From Candidatus Freyarchaeota archaeon (GTDB lineage Archaea; Asgardarchaeota; Jordiarchaeia; Jordiarchaeales; Jordiarchaeaceae), in assembly GCA_030587365.1 (NCBI GenBank), contig JAUQZE010000046.1, positions 62,001 through 126,000 on the forward strand: a stretch of 64,000 nucleotides of DNA. The letters are read 5' to 3'. The translations under genes and the position numbers were made by a program. A model generated the notes under the pieces. It saw only the letters and a program-made list of their open reading frames with translations, did not search any database and had not been told where the DNA came from. Numbering within the stretch: position 1 is the stretch's first letter; the number at the start of each line of letters is the position of its first letter. Below, one piece after another: positions 34,639 to 43,975 of the stretch.

Positions 34639-35577
34639 TCAGCTTCCCCTGCCCATTAGTATGCGGACGGAAATCAAAACTATGAATGTAATAATCAGCA
34701 AAACCACTGCGGCTGAGATGCTTTGAAATAGTCCACCTGACCAGAACTCCCAGTAGATGGCGGTTGTGAGGGTATAACTTTGTCCAGGCACATTGTTAGA
34801 AACCATTATTGTTGCCCCGAATTCTCCCATTGCACGGGCCCACATCATAGCCCAACCTGCAAACACTCCCCTAGCCGAAAGAGGCAGAGTGACCGTATAA
34901 AAAGCTCTAATCGGTGAAGCTCCTAGGTTTCTGGCCGCAAGTTCAAGGTCTCTGGGCACCCCCGAAAAGGTTGTGGTAACCGCCCTTATGAAGAAGGGTG
35001 CCGAGACAAAAATCTGCGCTAGAATTATTGCTTTCCAAGTAAATATTATGTCAATACCATTATTTTGTAGAAAGGTTCCTAAGGGTGTGTTAGGACCTAG
35101 GAACAGTATTAGACTGATTCCTGCAACTGTTGGGGGAAGAACCATTGGTAAATCTACTGCGGTGTCAAGAACCCTCTTACCCCAAAAATTATACCTAGAA
35201 AGAATGTAAGCCAATGGGATACCAAAAGCAATACAAATTATAGTGGAAACGGATGTGGTAATCAAACTCACCTGAATCGAACTGACAATAATATCGCTCT
35301 GCAGCGACTTAATAATCGGGTTTCCAACCATACTCATAAGTGCGTTAAAAGCATCAGTTGGACCTAGGTTCACGTAAATATTATAGACTCTCTGGTAAAA
35401 CGCGGGATCAGCATACAAAGGATTTATTGTAGAATACACAAGTGCACCCAGCGGTGATAAGAAAAAAATTACGAAAAACGACAACCCCGAAATAAAAAGA
35501 AGAACAGTGTAAACACCCGGTCTACCCAATCCCTTTATTCTTTTCACCCCTTCAATTTTTTCCAACCCAAACTTCAA
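34639..35577 (-). CDS. wtpB: Tungstate/molybdate ABC permease (WtpB/ModB-like)
   Basis: Integral membrane subunit with six predicted helices. The EAA-type cytoplasmic loop is ELAARNLGASPIRAFYTVTLPLSARG, where it contacts the ATPase. A large extracytoplasmic loop follows helix 1 (residues 45-90), longer than in classical ModB. Middle gene of the operon, 12 bases after the binding protein. Confidence 0.92.
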   Translation of the reverse strand: MKFGLEKIEGVKRIKGLGRPGVYTVLLFISGLSFFVIFFLSPLGALVYSTINPLYADPAFYQRVYNIYVNLGPTDAFNALMSMVGNPIIKSLQSDIIVSSIQVSLITTSVSTIICIAFGIPLAYILSRYNFWGKRVLDTAVDLPMVLPPTVAGISLILFLGPNTPLGTFLQNNGIDIIFTWKAIILAQIFVSAPFFIRAVTTTFSGVPRDLELAARNLGASPIRAFYTVTLPLSARGVFAGWAMMWARAMGEFGATIMVSNNVPGQSYTLTTAIYWEFWSGGLFQSISAAVVLLIITFIVLISVRILMGRGS

Positions 35578-35589
35578 TTCGAATTCCTC

Positions 35590-36684
35590 CTAATAAGTGC
35601 AGAGACTCAATATCTCACTCGGAATTAACTCCAACCTACCCTCCGCTACTGGAGGATTAATAACCGGTTGCCCACAATCAGTCAGTATAGCCTGTCCCTC
35701 AGGAGACAACATGAAGCGAAGAAACTGAATAGCCCAGTACCTGTTTTTAGCAGTGTTCGGAATCGTAGCCGCATATTTGATAGCCGAACCCCAGTATGTA
35801 TTCTTAGGAGTGATAATAGACCATTGCGAGTACCAATTATCGTACTCCGGCAATGCATTTCCTAAACTGACATTATCCGGTAAATCTATGTAGGGCAAAC
35901 CAAACTGTAGTGCAAGGGACAGATAGGTGAACCCGGCATCGTATTGCCCCGCCTGCAGGGCACCCATTATATCAAATTCTTTAGCTGCTACCGCAACATT
36001 TGGACAATAAGGATTCATTACGTAGTTGAACACACCATCTAGAGGATAACCCGGATATTCACTTGGATTATCTGGATAATAGGTGTCGCATATTTTTAAT
36101 GTGATAAGTGTTCGATAGCCACACGGATCGGCGTCGGGGTTGGCTCTAGCCCATTGACCTTGTCCCGTGGTAAGGATTTGGTACCAGCTTATGTTGTTCA
36201 TCAATTGTCCTACTGGTGTCGCTGGATTGTAGGCGATGACAATTTCGTTTCTTGCAAAGTCCACCCACCAATCGGCAAAGTTTACTGTAGGGTTCGAGGG
36301 AACGGGAACCAGATATAAGTTGTTTTTGATCACTTTGAAGTCGGAGACGAATATTAAGTCGCACTGGGTTCCCTGTTTTAGAAGGCTAGCGCATTCAAGT
36401 GAGCCGTGAGCTGAAATAAAAACATTTACTCCCGGATGTATTGCTTCAAATTTTTTAGCTGCAGTAGTCAAAACAGTGGAGAGACTTCCCGCACAGAGAA
36501 TGTTAACACTCCCCGTTGGCCAACCAAACCAGCTCAAAAACTCTTGCTGCTGCTGTTGGTTCTGTGGAATGTACCATCCGTAGTATAAGGCAGTGCCTCC
36601 AAGCACTATACATGCAACTAAAATTACAGCCAATACCTTTATGCCAGGTCCTCGGGACAATTTCAAATCGTTGCTCATATTCAT
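35590..36684 (-). CDS. wtpA: Tungstate/molybdate-binding protein (WtpA-like), membrane-anchored
   Basis: 364 residues. Residues 13-38 form an uncleaved-type signal anchor (IKVLAVILVACIVLGGTALYYG) followed by a Gln-rich linker. The binding domain opens with ILCAGSLSTVLTTAAKKFEAIHPGVNVF and has AHGSLECASLLKQGTQCDLIFVSD, the pattern of WtpA/ModA oxyanion-binding proteins. Acts on the cell surface. First gene of the operon; a perfect inverted repeat at 36775-36798 lies about 90 bases upstream of the start and is a likely operator. Confidence 0.88.
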   Translation of the reverse strand: MNMSNDLKLSRGPGIKVLAVILVACIVLGGTALYYGWYIPQNQQQQQEFLSWFGWPTGSVNILCAGSLSTVLTTAAKKFEAIHPGVNVFISAHGSLECASLLKQGTQCDLIFVSDFKVIKNNLYLVPVPSNPTVNFADWWVDFARNEIVIAYNPATPVGQLMNNISWYQILTTGQGQWARANPDADPCGYRTLITLKICDTYYPDNPSEYPGYPLDGVFNYVMNPYCPNVAVAAKEFDIMGALQAGQYDAGFTYLSLALQFGLPYIDLPDNVSLGNALPEYDNWYSQWSIITPKNTYWGSAIKYAATIPNTAKNRYWAIQFLRFMLSPEGQAILTDCGQPVINPPVAEGRLELIPSEILSLCTY

Positions 36685-37024
36685 CCTCTAAACTTTTTTG
36701 ATTGCTCTCCTTCCCTGTTTGGGGGGAGGAAAAGTTAGGTATCGGATGCTTTGAAGTTGTTAGTTTCCATATACCGATATGTATTTTTTTACATATCGTT
36801 TTCGCGAAGTTGTATAAAAATATTTTCACAAAAAACCTATATCCGCTAAAGCGTCTTAAACAAAGAATGAAACAAGTTTTTCATATCCAGTAAAAGGAAA
36901 CATAGACTTGTTCGATTTCGCCTCCGAAAGGGGCGCTTGTAGCGATTCCTTTTCGATTTGGAATTCAAAAATAAGAAGTAGAATCAGACGAATCTACTTA
37001 CAAATGTTTTTGTGAAATGAAGCT
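36685..37024 (-). other. Intergenic, tungstate operon promoter region
   Basis: 340 bases. Holds the operator-like palindrome at 36775-36798 and AT-rich promoter sequence. A GC-richer patch at 36915-36955 has no obvious gene. Confidence 0.6.
36775..36798 (-). promoter_or_regulatory. Perfect inverted repeat, ModE/TunR-like operator candidate
   Basis: CGATATGT, eight-base spacer ATTTTTTT, ACATATCG. Arm sequence and spacing resemble the CG-xTATAT type sites of molybdate/tungstate regulators, and it sits in the promoter region of the tungstate transporter. A repressor bound here would block transcription when the oxyanion is plentiful. No ModE-like gene is in the window. Confidence 0.6.
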
Positions 37025-37846
37025 TTATTCGGTTCCTTTTTTGTTTTTCTCCGTGTTTTCTATGAAGTATAATAGTAGGTCAATGAAGAATCGTGGGCGT
37101 TCTAGAAGGAGTGCGTGGCCGCAGAAGGGGAAAATCGCAAGCTGTGAGTTTGGAATTTGTTTGTGTATGAATTCGGCGTTTTCGACCGGAATTATTTTGT
37201 CATCTTGTCCATGGATTATAAGCGTCGGGGTTTTTATTTCTTTAAGTTTTTTTCGGTAATCTATGGGTTCAATTTGGAGCCCTTTGTTAATTAGTCCTAG
37301 AGTTTCAGAGGGAGGGTTTTTTTTACTCTCTCTATAAATGTTGACAATTTCGTCGTGTCGTCTCCTAAAGATGGGGTGAAAAACATCTTTAACCTGGGCC
37401 TCCAAAAGAGCTTCCTGTCCCTCGTTGAGAAGGGTTTCCGCCCATTTACCCGAAAGTTTTATAGTGTGTTCTGGAACGTATGGGGCTGAGTCCACTAGTA
37501 TCAATCCTCTAACCTTTTCAGGGTAGCTTAAAGCGGCTTTAAGTACTACGCAACCGCCCATGCTGGCACCACAAAAATAGGCACTGCTTATCCCCAGTTG
37601 GTCTAACAAAGCCACAACATCCTTGGCAAAAAGGGATTGCGTGTAAGGTTGACTCGGCTTATCCGACTGACCATGACCCCTAAGATCAACAACAATACAC
37701 CTTATTTCTTTCAACAATTCAGGGATAATCAGCGCCCACTCCTTGGTATCAGAACCCAAACCGTGAATAAAAACCACTGGCACACCCTTACCTACATCCT
37801 CATAGTACATCTGGATATCGTTTATTCTGGCTTTCAAAAACACCAC
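37025..37846 (-). CDS. Alpha/beta hydrolase, Ser-type
   Basis: 273 residues. Oxyanion motif VVFIHGLGSDTKEW, nucleophile Ser in CGASMGGCVVL, acid in IHGQDDKIIPVENAEF and His in FCGHALLLERP. The sequence RGHGQSDKP is common in carboxylesterases, C-C hydrolases and 3-oxoadipate enol-lactonase relatives. Distinct from the Asp-nucleophile enzyme at 31711. A short fragment of a related gene may persist at 42285-42360. Confidence 0.92.
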   Translation of the reverse strand: MVFLKARINDIQMYYEDVGKGVPVVFIHGLGSDTKEWALIIPELLKEIRCIVVDLRGHGQSDKPSQPYTQSLFAKDVVALLDQLGISSAYFCGASMGGCVVLKAALSYPEKVRGLILVDSAPYVPEHTIKLSGKWAETLLNEGQEALLEAQVKDVFHPIFRRRHDEIVNIYRESKKNPPSETLGLINKGLQIEPIDYRKKLKEIKTPTLIIHGQDDKIIPVENAEFIHKQIPNSQLAIFPFCGHALLLERPRFFIDLLLYFIENTEKNKKGTE

Positions 37847-37988
37847 TCCTGCATTTTAAAATATCTAAAACCACTCGCACTTATAATTATTAGGATAAGC
37901 CTTATCAAAAGATTCGGAGAAGGTGTCTTTTTTAAAGCTTTTTTAGAGGGTGTAGTATGGTTTTGCCTGTTTTCAATTTGGTTTTTGT

Positions 37989-39431
37989 TTATTCTATTTC
38001 TGTGAGGTCTACTCTTTCAATCCCGTTTGTTGTTTCGGCGACTATAGCGTATATTTCTGTTTTGGGAAACACTCCGTACACTACTGGTGCTCCTAAGTCG
38101 TCTATTATGAAGTGAGTTGAAGCTAGGTGAGTTAAAGTATCCATGGATTTAACACCATGCCTGGCTAAAGCAACACAGATTCCGTTAAAAGAACTCATTT
38201 CAAAAACTAGAGTTCCTATTGCTCTTCTAAAGTTTTCTTCTCCATAGTTCCGCTCCATGGTATCTACGCCAAGGAACCACAAAAAGGTTTCAGCACCTAG
38301 TTTCGTGGTGATTTCTAATACCGATTTCCTAAAGACTTCAATGAAATTCTCTATGCTCTCTTTCGAAACACTAATTTCGTTCCATGCGGTTTTTTGAGTC
38401 GAGTCTGTGAATTGGAAAAAGTAAAGATATTTTCGAAGTGTAGAAATAATACTATCTTCTTCTTTTATCCCCATTAGGGATGTCACGTAATCTATAGTTA
38501 ATTTGGTTGAAGCGCTTTGCGGAGGAGTCATAAATATAGGGTAACCTTGTTGAGCAAAACTAGTACTAATTGGATTTGTGAGGTAAATGTATTCTGTTCC
38601 CATGACACTTGCTCCTTCGAGAAGGTTAAATGTTCCTTTTCTTAACCCTCCATAAAGAATGCTATCCAGTTCTTTTATAGATGTGGGGATAAGGCCTCTT
38701 CTCTTTTTCAGTGTTGTTACCTCAGTAATGTGTTTAACGCGTGGAAAAATCTCCGGTTTAAAGGTGGTGAATCTGCTATCTTTTAGAGTGAAAAGATAAT
38801 ATGGTTGCCGTATTTTCTCTCCGCGAATCTTTTCTAGATGTAGTTTTCTCATGAGTCTTCTGTTTAGGACTTCTCTTTCTAGTCTTACCACTCCGTCTGT
38901 TAGGTAGTCTAATCTGTTCTCCGCGTTGGTTTCTGTTATGAACAGCATGTTTGTGGCTGTTTTTTCACCAAGTTCCAGAAGGATACTTTCGAGGGTGACG
39001 TCTTTCTCTGAAATGTTGAGATTCGCTTTGAGGGCGTCTAAGCTGTCGATGATGACTGTTACGGGGCGCTGTTCCGACATTTGGATCTTTGCGTTTATCG
39101 ACCTCAAAAATTCAGGCTGGTCGGTATACTCAAACAGCACATTTTTTGGAACATCCGGAGTTATGTGACCCATCTTGGCGTCCAGAATATTCTTTTTTTC
39201 TAGGAAGTCCCTTACCCATGGAAATTGAATAAGAACCCTCCCAGGCGAGACTCGTGTAGAAAGATAAATAGCATTCCCCTTTGTAGACATGCTCTTAGCT
39301 ATTTCCAATGCTAGAGTGGTCTTGCCGGTTCCCGCCGAACCCTTGATGTGAAGGGAGTATCCTCCCTGTTCTAAAAGACCAAGTATCTCGTTAGGAACAC
39401 TCCTTTTAATACTTAACAAATCGCTTTCCAC
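37989..39431 (-). CDS. KaiC/RAD55-like (GvpD-like) double RecA-fold ATPase, paralog 1
   Basis: 480 residues with two RecA-like halves. The N-terminal half has Walker A GSAGTGKTT near residue 32 and Walker B VTVIIDSLDALK near 125. The second half repeats the fold (GGLRKGTFNLLEGASVMGTEYIYL) but lacks the Gly-Lys-Thr loop, so only one ATP site is expected. Such proteins act as circadian-type or signalling ATPases in archaea, some near GvpD. Transcribed divergently from the longin-GTPase; its paralog lies on the other side of that gene. Confidence 0.85.
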   Translation of the reverse strand: MESDLLSIKRSVPNEILGLLEQGGYSLHIKGSAGTGKTTLALEIAKSMSTKGNAIYLSTRVSPGRVLIQFPWVRDFLEKKNILDAKMGHITPDVPKNVLFEYTDQPEFLRSINAKIQMSEQRPVTVIIDSLDALKANLNISEKDVTLESILLELGEKTATNMLFITETNAENRLDYLTDGVVRLEREVLNRRLMRKLHLEKIRGEKIRQPYYLFTLKDSRFTTFKPEIFPRVKHITEVTTLKKRRGLIPTSIKELDSILYGGLRKGTFNLLEGASVMGTEYIYLTNPISTSFAQQGYPIFMTPPQSASTKLTIDYVTSLMGIKEEDSIISTLRKYLYFFQFTDSTQKTAWNEISVSKESIENFIEVFRKSVLEITTKLGAETFLWFLGVDTMERNYGEENFRRAIGTLVFEMSSFNGICVALARHGVKSMDTLTHLASTHFIIDDLGAPVVYGVFPKTEIYAIVAETTNGIERVDLTEIE

Positions 39432-39758
39432 CGAATAAAAGTTTAGGGATAAAAATTACCTTACAGTATTATTCTTAATATTTACTTTTATTGTTATATT
39501 TTTTTTGGGTTCAACTATTAACAAGTTTTGTATGCGATTCACAATTCTGGAAAGTTTTTTAGAACTACCCTACCCTCATTCTTAAAATCTGATTATCATG
39601 CACTAAATGAATACAATTAGAAAAGTTTATTTAAACTTAGATTAATATAAATATTAACCTAAATATCACTCAATATTGGATTATTTGTTAAGAATCAACG
39701 ACAATGCAATAGCGTGTCTTGAATAGTTATTCTTGAAAAATTTTTTGAGAGTGAGAAA
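39432..39758 (+). other. Divergent promoter region before the GTPase
   Basis: 327 AT-rich bases between the ATPase and GTPase starts. TATA-like stretches near 39630-39670 (TTTATTTAAACTTAG, AATATAAATATTAAC) could serve the GTPase. No gene. Confidence 0.55.
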
Positions 39759-40682
39759 GTGATATACGGATTATTAATATTCGACCGAACTGGGAATAAT
39801 TTTTTCCAAAAGTTTTATGGAAGCATCAACGTAGACGTAGGGCAGAAACTCTTACGCCGCTTCGTTAAGGAGATGACAGCCCTCACATATAGCCTTAACC
39901 AGAGCGAAAGAATCGCATATCTAAATCTGGAAAAGCTGAAATTTTTCTACTCCGTCTCCAAAGACATAATCTCAGTTTTATGCACGGATCAAAATGAAGA
40001 CATAAAGTCTGTCAACGACAAACTCATCAAAGTGCAGGAAGAGTTTATTAAACTTTTCAACAGCCTACCGAAAGAAGAAAGTAAACCAGAGACAGAACCG
40101 AAAACCGAGAACAATCCCTTAAAAGTATTTGAGAAAACGGTAGACAAGATTCTTTTCCCCTATCTTAAAACGGTAATACTTGGAGATGGAGGAGTTGGAA
40201 AAACTACCATTCTGAAACTCATCATGGGCGAAAAGACAGCTTCCTCCTACATTCCAACGGTTGGAGTGGACGTTAAAGAGTTTGAGTTTGATAACGCGAT
40301 CAAAAACATAAATCTTGTTCTCTGGGACTTCTCAGGTCAGCCACGTTTCAGAAAACTCTGGAAACCATTTCTCGAGGGAACCGACATCGCTATCATAGTT
40401 ACAGATTCAACACCTAAAAACATAGAAGAAACAAAAAAGATATACCACTTAATTAAAGAAGAAAAACCAGAATTAAATTTCATACTCATCGCTAACAAGC
40501 AGGATCTACCAGACGCAACTCCACCCAAGACAATCGGAAAATACATAGGAATAACGGCACATGGATTAGTTGCAATCGACCCAAACTACAGAAAAAAAAT
40601 ACTAGAAATAATCAAAGAGAAGATCACAGAGCTCACCAAAGCCAAGTCTAAACTATCTCTGCCCATTGACATCAGAGCATAA
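39759..40682 (+). CDS. Arf/Ras-like small GTPase with longin-like N-terminal domain
   Basis: 307 residues from GTG. The start MIYGLLIFDRTGNNFFQKFYG and following pattern to about residue 110 fit a longin/roadblock-type profilin-like fold. A charged linker leads to a complete GTPase: G1 GDGGVGKTT (142-150), G2 Thr in YIPTVGVD, G3 WDFSGQ (189-194), G4 NKQD (246-249), G5-like TAH. The Gln in G3 and D-F-S-G-Q wording are closest to Arf/Rab-like proteins. No lipidation Cys at the C-terminus. Fusions of longin and GTPase are an Asgard hallmark and suggest membrane or complex recruitment. Flanked by paralogous ATPases. Confidence 0.9.
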   Translation: MIYGLLIFDRTGNNFFQKFYGSINVDVGQKLLRRFVKEMTALTYSLNQSERIAYLNLEKLKFFYSVSKDIISVLCTDQNEDIKSVNDKLIKVQEEFIKLFNSLPKEESKPETEPKTENNPLKVFEKTVDKILFPYLKTVILGDGGVGKTTILKLIMGEKTASSYIPTVGVDVKEFEFDNAIKNINLVLWDFSGQPRFRKLWKPFLEGTDIAIIVTDSTPKNIEETKKIYHLIKEEKPELNFILIANKQDLPDATPPKTIGKYIGITAHGLVAIDPNYRKKILEIIKEKITELTKAKSKLSLPIDIRA

Positions 40683-40806
40683 AAATCCAGTATGGAATCG
40701 TTTCATATGTAATTGATTATAGGTTTTCTTATTTCCATCATTAAACATGTTTAGGAGGAGGGGTTATTCAATTTTCTATTTGGGATTTGGATGCTTAATT
40801 GTTAGT

Positions 40807-42177
40807 TTAGGCAACTGGTAATAGTTTTAGTTCAGGGTACCCCTGGGAAACATCTATTTCTATTACGTATATGCCGGTTCTCGGTTTTTGGGAATGGAAG
40901 ATGAATACGCCGCCTTTTTCCTCAATTTTGAAGTGGTAATCTGCTATGCTTGCAATTTTATCAATTCCATTTGTTCCGTGTTTAATCATCCATGCAGTTA
41001 ACAATTTTTTCTTTTCAGTATCAATTTTTGCTTCTTCGAGAACTTTGATTAGGCGGTTTCCATACTTATTCAAGAGGGAGTCCAAGCCCCATGCTATAGC
41101 ACAGCCTTCTGGTTTAACCTTACTAATTGTTTCCTCGTATGTACGAAGTAAGTCTTCTGCGAGTTCGGGCTTGGTTTTGTCCTGTGTTAACCCTTCCTTG
41201 AGTAGTGTTACCCTCTTCATTTCCTCCGCCCCTACAAACTGGAGAAAATAGGAGGCGATTAGCTCCACACTGGCTCCTAGAGTAGGTATGCCAACTGCAA
41301 TCTTTCCCTTTGAAAGGAAATTAACTGCGGGTAACATTATAAAGTAGATGTAAGCTTCCCTTGTAACATTTTTACCCATTTCTAACAATAACGTTGAGCC
41401 TTTTTCGTATCCCCCTCCCAGAATATCATCAAGATCCCTGCTTCCGGTAGAGAAATGTGTTTCAGAATCGGGTAACGGTTCAAACCTCTTTTTTTCCTTG
41501 GGAGACTGGAGTTTAAACGGTTCGAAGTGTTTGAAAACTCCACCATTCAGTGTGAAAAGATACGTATGCTTTCTGCAGTGGGTGCCTCTCAGCTTATTTA
41601 TTTGCAGCTCTCTCAGGGCTTCCCCGTTTGAAAACTCCCTCTTCAATAGTACGACCCCATCCACCAAGTAATCTAACTCTTTTTCATCCTCGTATTCGCT
41701 AATAAAAATCATGCTTATGCCGAGTTCTCTCTGAACATCCAATAGGTCGACATAAATCCTCTCACTTGTTGCCTCCTGAATCCCCTCAATAGAGTCCAAA
41801 ATAACCAACGGATTCTCTCTCCCTTTTAATATCTGGTAGAGTTCACTAATAAAGGACGGCCTATCAGAATACTTTATGAAGCCAAAATCTTTCCTCTCAC
41901 CCTCCTTCACTAAAGCTGTAGGGAAAATTGACTTTGAAGCATCTATAATGTGATCTACAGGAATCAAGTCTCCAATCCAAGGATAATCATCAATCAAATT
42001 TCGTGGCTTGACCCTTGTGGTGACATAGAAACCAAGTGCTCCTCCCAGTACCTTTAAGATTGATAGGGCTAGTATCGTTTTTCCAGTGCCCGGTAATCCC
42101 TTAATAAGCAGAGAAACATCATGAGCCTTAAGGAAAGCTTCTAACTCCTCAGGAATCGATATGATGTAATGCGTCAA
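40807..42177 (-). CDS. KaiC/RAD55-like double RecA-fold ATPase, paralog 2
   Basis: 456 residues, same order as the gene at 37989: Walker A GLPGTGKTI near residue 26, LVILDSIEGIQ as Walker B, LDYLVDGVVLLKREFSNGEALRELQINKLRGT (the other gene has LDYLTDGVVRLEREVLNRRLMRKLHLEKIRG), then a second half with GGGYEKGSTLLLEMGKN lacking Walker A. Clear paralogs. Gene order ATPase (minus), GTPase (plus), ATPase (minus) suggests duplication around the GTPase and a shared pathway. Confidence 0.85.
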   Translation of the reverse strand: MTHYIISIPEELEAFLKAHDVSLLIKGLPGTGKTILALSILKVLGGALGFYVTTRVKPRNLIDDYPWIGDLIPVDHIIDASKSIFPTALVKEGERKDFGFIKYSDRPSFISELYQILKGRENPLVILDSIEGIQEATSERIYVDLLDVQRELGISMIFISEYEDEKELDYLVDGVVLLKREFSNGEALRELQINKLRGTHCRKHTYLFTLNGGVFKHFEPFKLQSPKEKKRFEPLPDSETHFSTGSRDLDDILGGGYEKGSTLLLEMGKNVTREAYIYFIMLPAVNFLSKGKIAVGIPTLGASVELIASYFLQFVGAEEMKRVTLLKEGLTQDKTKPELAEDLLRTYEETISKVKPEGCAIAWGLDSLLNKYGNRLIKVLEEAKIDTEKKKLLTAWMIKHGTNGIDKIASIADYHFKIEEKGGVFIFHSQKPRTGIYVIEIDVSQGYPELKLLPVA

Positions 42178-42284
42178 AAATCACTTCCCTTATAGTAAAC
42201 ATATTAACTATTAGAGGATATATTAATCATATATAAATATTTTCGGTATAGATATTTTCCTTTCCCCTTTTATTTTTTCTAACT

Positions 42285-42360
42285 TGTACCCAATTCTCAG
42301 TATCTCCCGCAATCGCGTGAATAAACACCACAAGTACACCCCTTTCCCCTTAGTTATATG
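42285..42360 (-). pseudogene. Possible alpha/beta-hydrolase N-terminal fragment
   Basis: The reverse strand reads GVLVVFIHAIAGDTENWVQV, close to GVPVVFIHGLGSDTKEWALI at the start of the hydrolase at 37025-37846. Only about 25 codons are left and the oxyanion Gly is changed. Short, so chance similarity is not fully excluded. Confidence 0.5.
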
Positions 42361-42454
42361 ATAGAAAACTTGTCGAGTGAAAATTTCCCCATATGATGAT
42401 TGGGAAAATGTTATATTCTGGGCTAAAGATTGTGCGCTTCTCTATATTTTACTT

Positions 42455-42460
42455 GGTGAT
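42455..42460 (+). promoter_or_regulatory. Ribosome binding site GGTGAT for TTG start
   Basis: GGTGAT five bases before TTG 42466; it fixes the start of the following CoA ligase gene. Confidence 0.65.
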
Positions 42461-42465
42461 GCCTT

Positions 42466-43905
42466 TTGGATCCTGAGAAGTACCAGTACTTTGAAGAATT
42501 GTTTCATCCGAAATCTATCGCTATTGTGGGGGCTTCAGAAGCTAATGCTCTTTACATTGTGCCCTTACTCGAGTCTAACTTCGCAGGAAAATTGTATCTT
42601 GTAAATCCTAACCGGGGTGAGCTATTCGGATTGAAGTGCTTTCCCAGTATTCTTGATATTGATGGTTCGATTGATTATGTTATTTCTGCGGTTCCAGCCC
42701 GCTTTGCTCCGGAGTTGATGAAACAGTGTGTGGAAAAAGGGGTTAAAACTGTTCACTATTTTACCTCTGGTTTTAGTGAAACCGGGAAGCCTGAGGATGT
42801 GGAGCTGGAGGCGGAGCTGGTGAGAATTGCGAGAGCGGGGGGCGTGAGAATCATAGGCCCTAACTGTATGGGTCTGTATGTCCCTAAATCGGGGGTATCA
42901 TACTTCTATGATTTTCCTCGGGAGAGTGGACCTGTGGCTCTGGTTTCTCAGTCTGGTGCCTTTGCGGTCGGAATAATCATGCTTGGGAGAGCTCTGGGTA
43001 TTAGGTTCAGTAAGGTTATCAGTTTTGGTAACGCTGCAGACTTGGATGCTTCGGATTTTATTGAGTATCTTGGGGAGGATCCAAAAACCGAAGTTATTAC
43101 AGCTTACCTTGAGGGGGTAAAAGACGGAAGAAAACTGTTTGAGGTGTTGAGGGAGGCTAATTTAAGGAAACCCGTAATAGTTTTAAAGGGTGGGCGGACG
43201 AGCGAGGGGGCTAGAGCGGCTTCATCGCATACTGGTTCTCTTGCGGGTTCCTCCAATATTTGGAATGCGGTTTTTAAGCAGCTGGGTTTAGTTACTGTGA
43301 GTACGGTTGAGGAGTTGACCGATACTATGCTAGCCTTTACTCGCGCCCCTAAGCCCCGCGGTAGGCGGGTGCTAATAGTTTCTTTTAGTGGAGGCTCTAG
43401 TGTTGTTCAATCCGATATTTGTACAGGGCTAGGGTTGGAAATTCCCGTCATAAGCGAGGAATCAAGAGAGCAGATAAATAATATAGTTCCCTCAGCGGGC
43501 AGCAGCATAAAGAATCCTTTGGACATCCCATCCGCTTATTTTAGTGCTGAAAGCATAGCAAAGGCGGTGAGTATCGCGGCGTCTGAGGATACTATTGACA
43601 TAGTGCTTTTTGAGTTCGCGGATCGTCTTCGTATTTTCTTTGAGCGTAGAAACATTATCGATGGATATAAGGTTCTCATAGAAAATGTAATCAATTCTGC
43701 AAAGCGTGTTCGAGATGTTCTGGGTAAACCATTCTTGGTAGCGCTACCGCCCTCCTACTATGAGGATGAGGGCAAAAGGTTAAAGGACTTGTTTCAGAGC
43801 GAAGGATTCCCCGTTTTTCCTTCTGTGGATAGAGCTGCAAAAGCCATAAGCAACGTACTCAACTATTATGATTTTTTAAAAGGGAAGGTAACGCAGAAAA
43901 TTTAG
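42466..43905 (+). CDS. ADP-forming acyl-CoA synthetase alpha subunit
   Basis: Converts acyl-CoA, ADP and Pi to acid, CoA and ATP, the usual archaeal energy-conserving step of fermentation. N-terminal CoA-binding Rossmann domain (FHPKSIAIVGASE), then two succinyl-CoA-synthetase-like domains. The phosphorylated His is His255 in AASSHTGSLAGS. The beta (ATP-grasp) part is absent, so a separate subunit must be encoded elsewhere. 479 residues is typical of the alpha subunit. Convergent with the AOR operon, which would generate organic acids or aldehydes in the same metabolism. Confidence 0.92.
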   Translation: MDPEKYQYFEELFHPKSIAIVGASEANALYIVPLLESNFAGKLYLVNPNRGELFGLKCFPSILDIDGSIDYVISAVPARFAPELMKQCVEKGVKTVHYFTSGFSETGKPEDVELEAELVRIARAGGVRIIGPNCMGLYVPKSGVSYFYDFPRESGPVALVSQSGAFAVGIIMLGRALGIRFSKVISFGNAADLDASDFIEYLGEDPKTEVITAYLEGVKDGRKLFEVLREANLRKPVIVLKGGRTSEGARAASSHTGSLAGSSNIWNAVFKQLGLVTVSTVEELTDTMLAFTRAPKPRGRRVLIVSFSGGSSVVQSDICTGLGLEIPVISEESREQINNIVPSAGSSIKNPLDIPSAYFSAESIAKAVSIAASEDTIDIVLFEFADRLRIFFERRNIIDGYKVLIENVINSAKRVRDVLGKPFLVALPPSYYEDEGKRLKDLFQSEGFPVFPSVDRAAKAISNVLNYYDFLKGKVTQKI

Positions 43906-43975
43906 TATGTAGATGTGGCAGCCTCTTTCCTGCTTTCGACTATTTCAAAACCTGGTTTTGTACTGTTTTCTCCAA

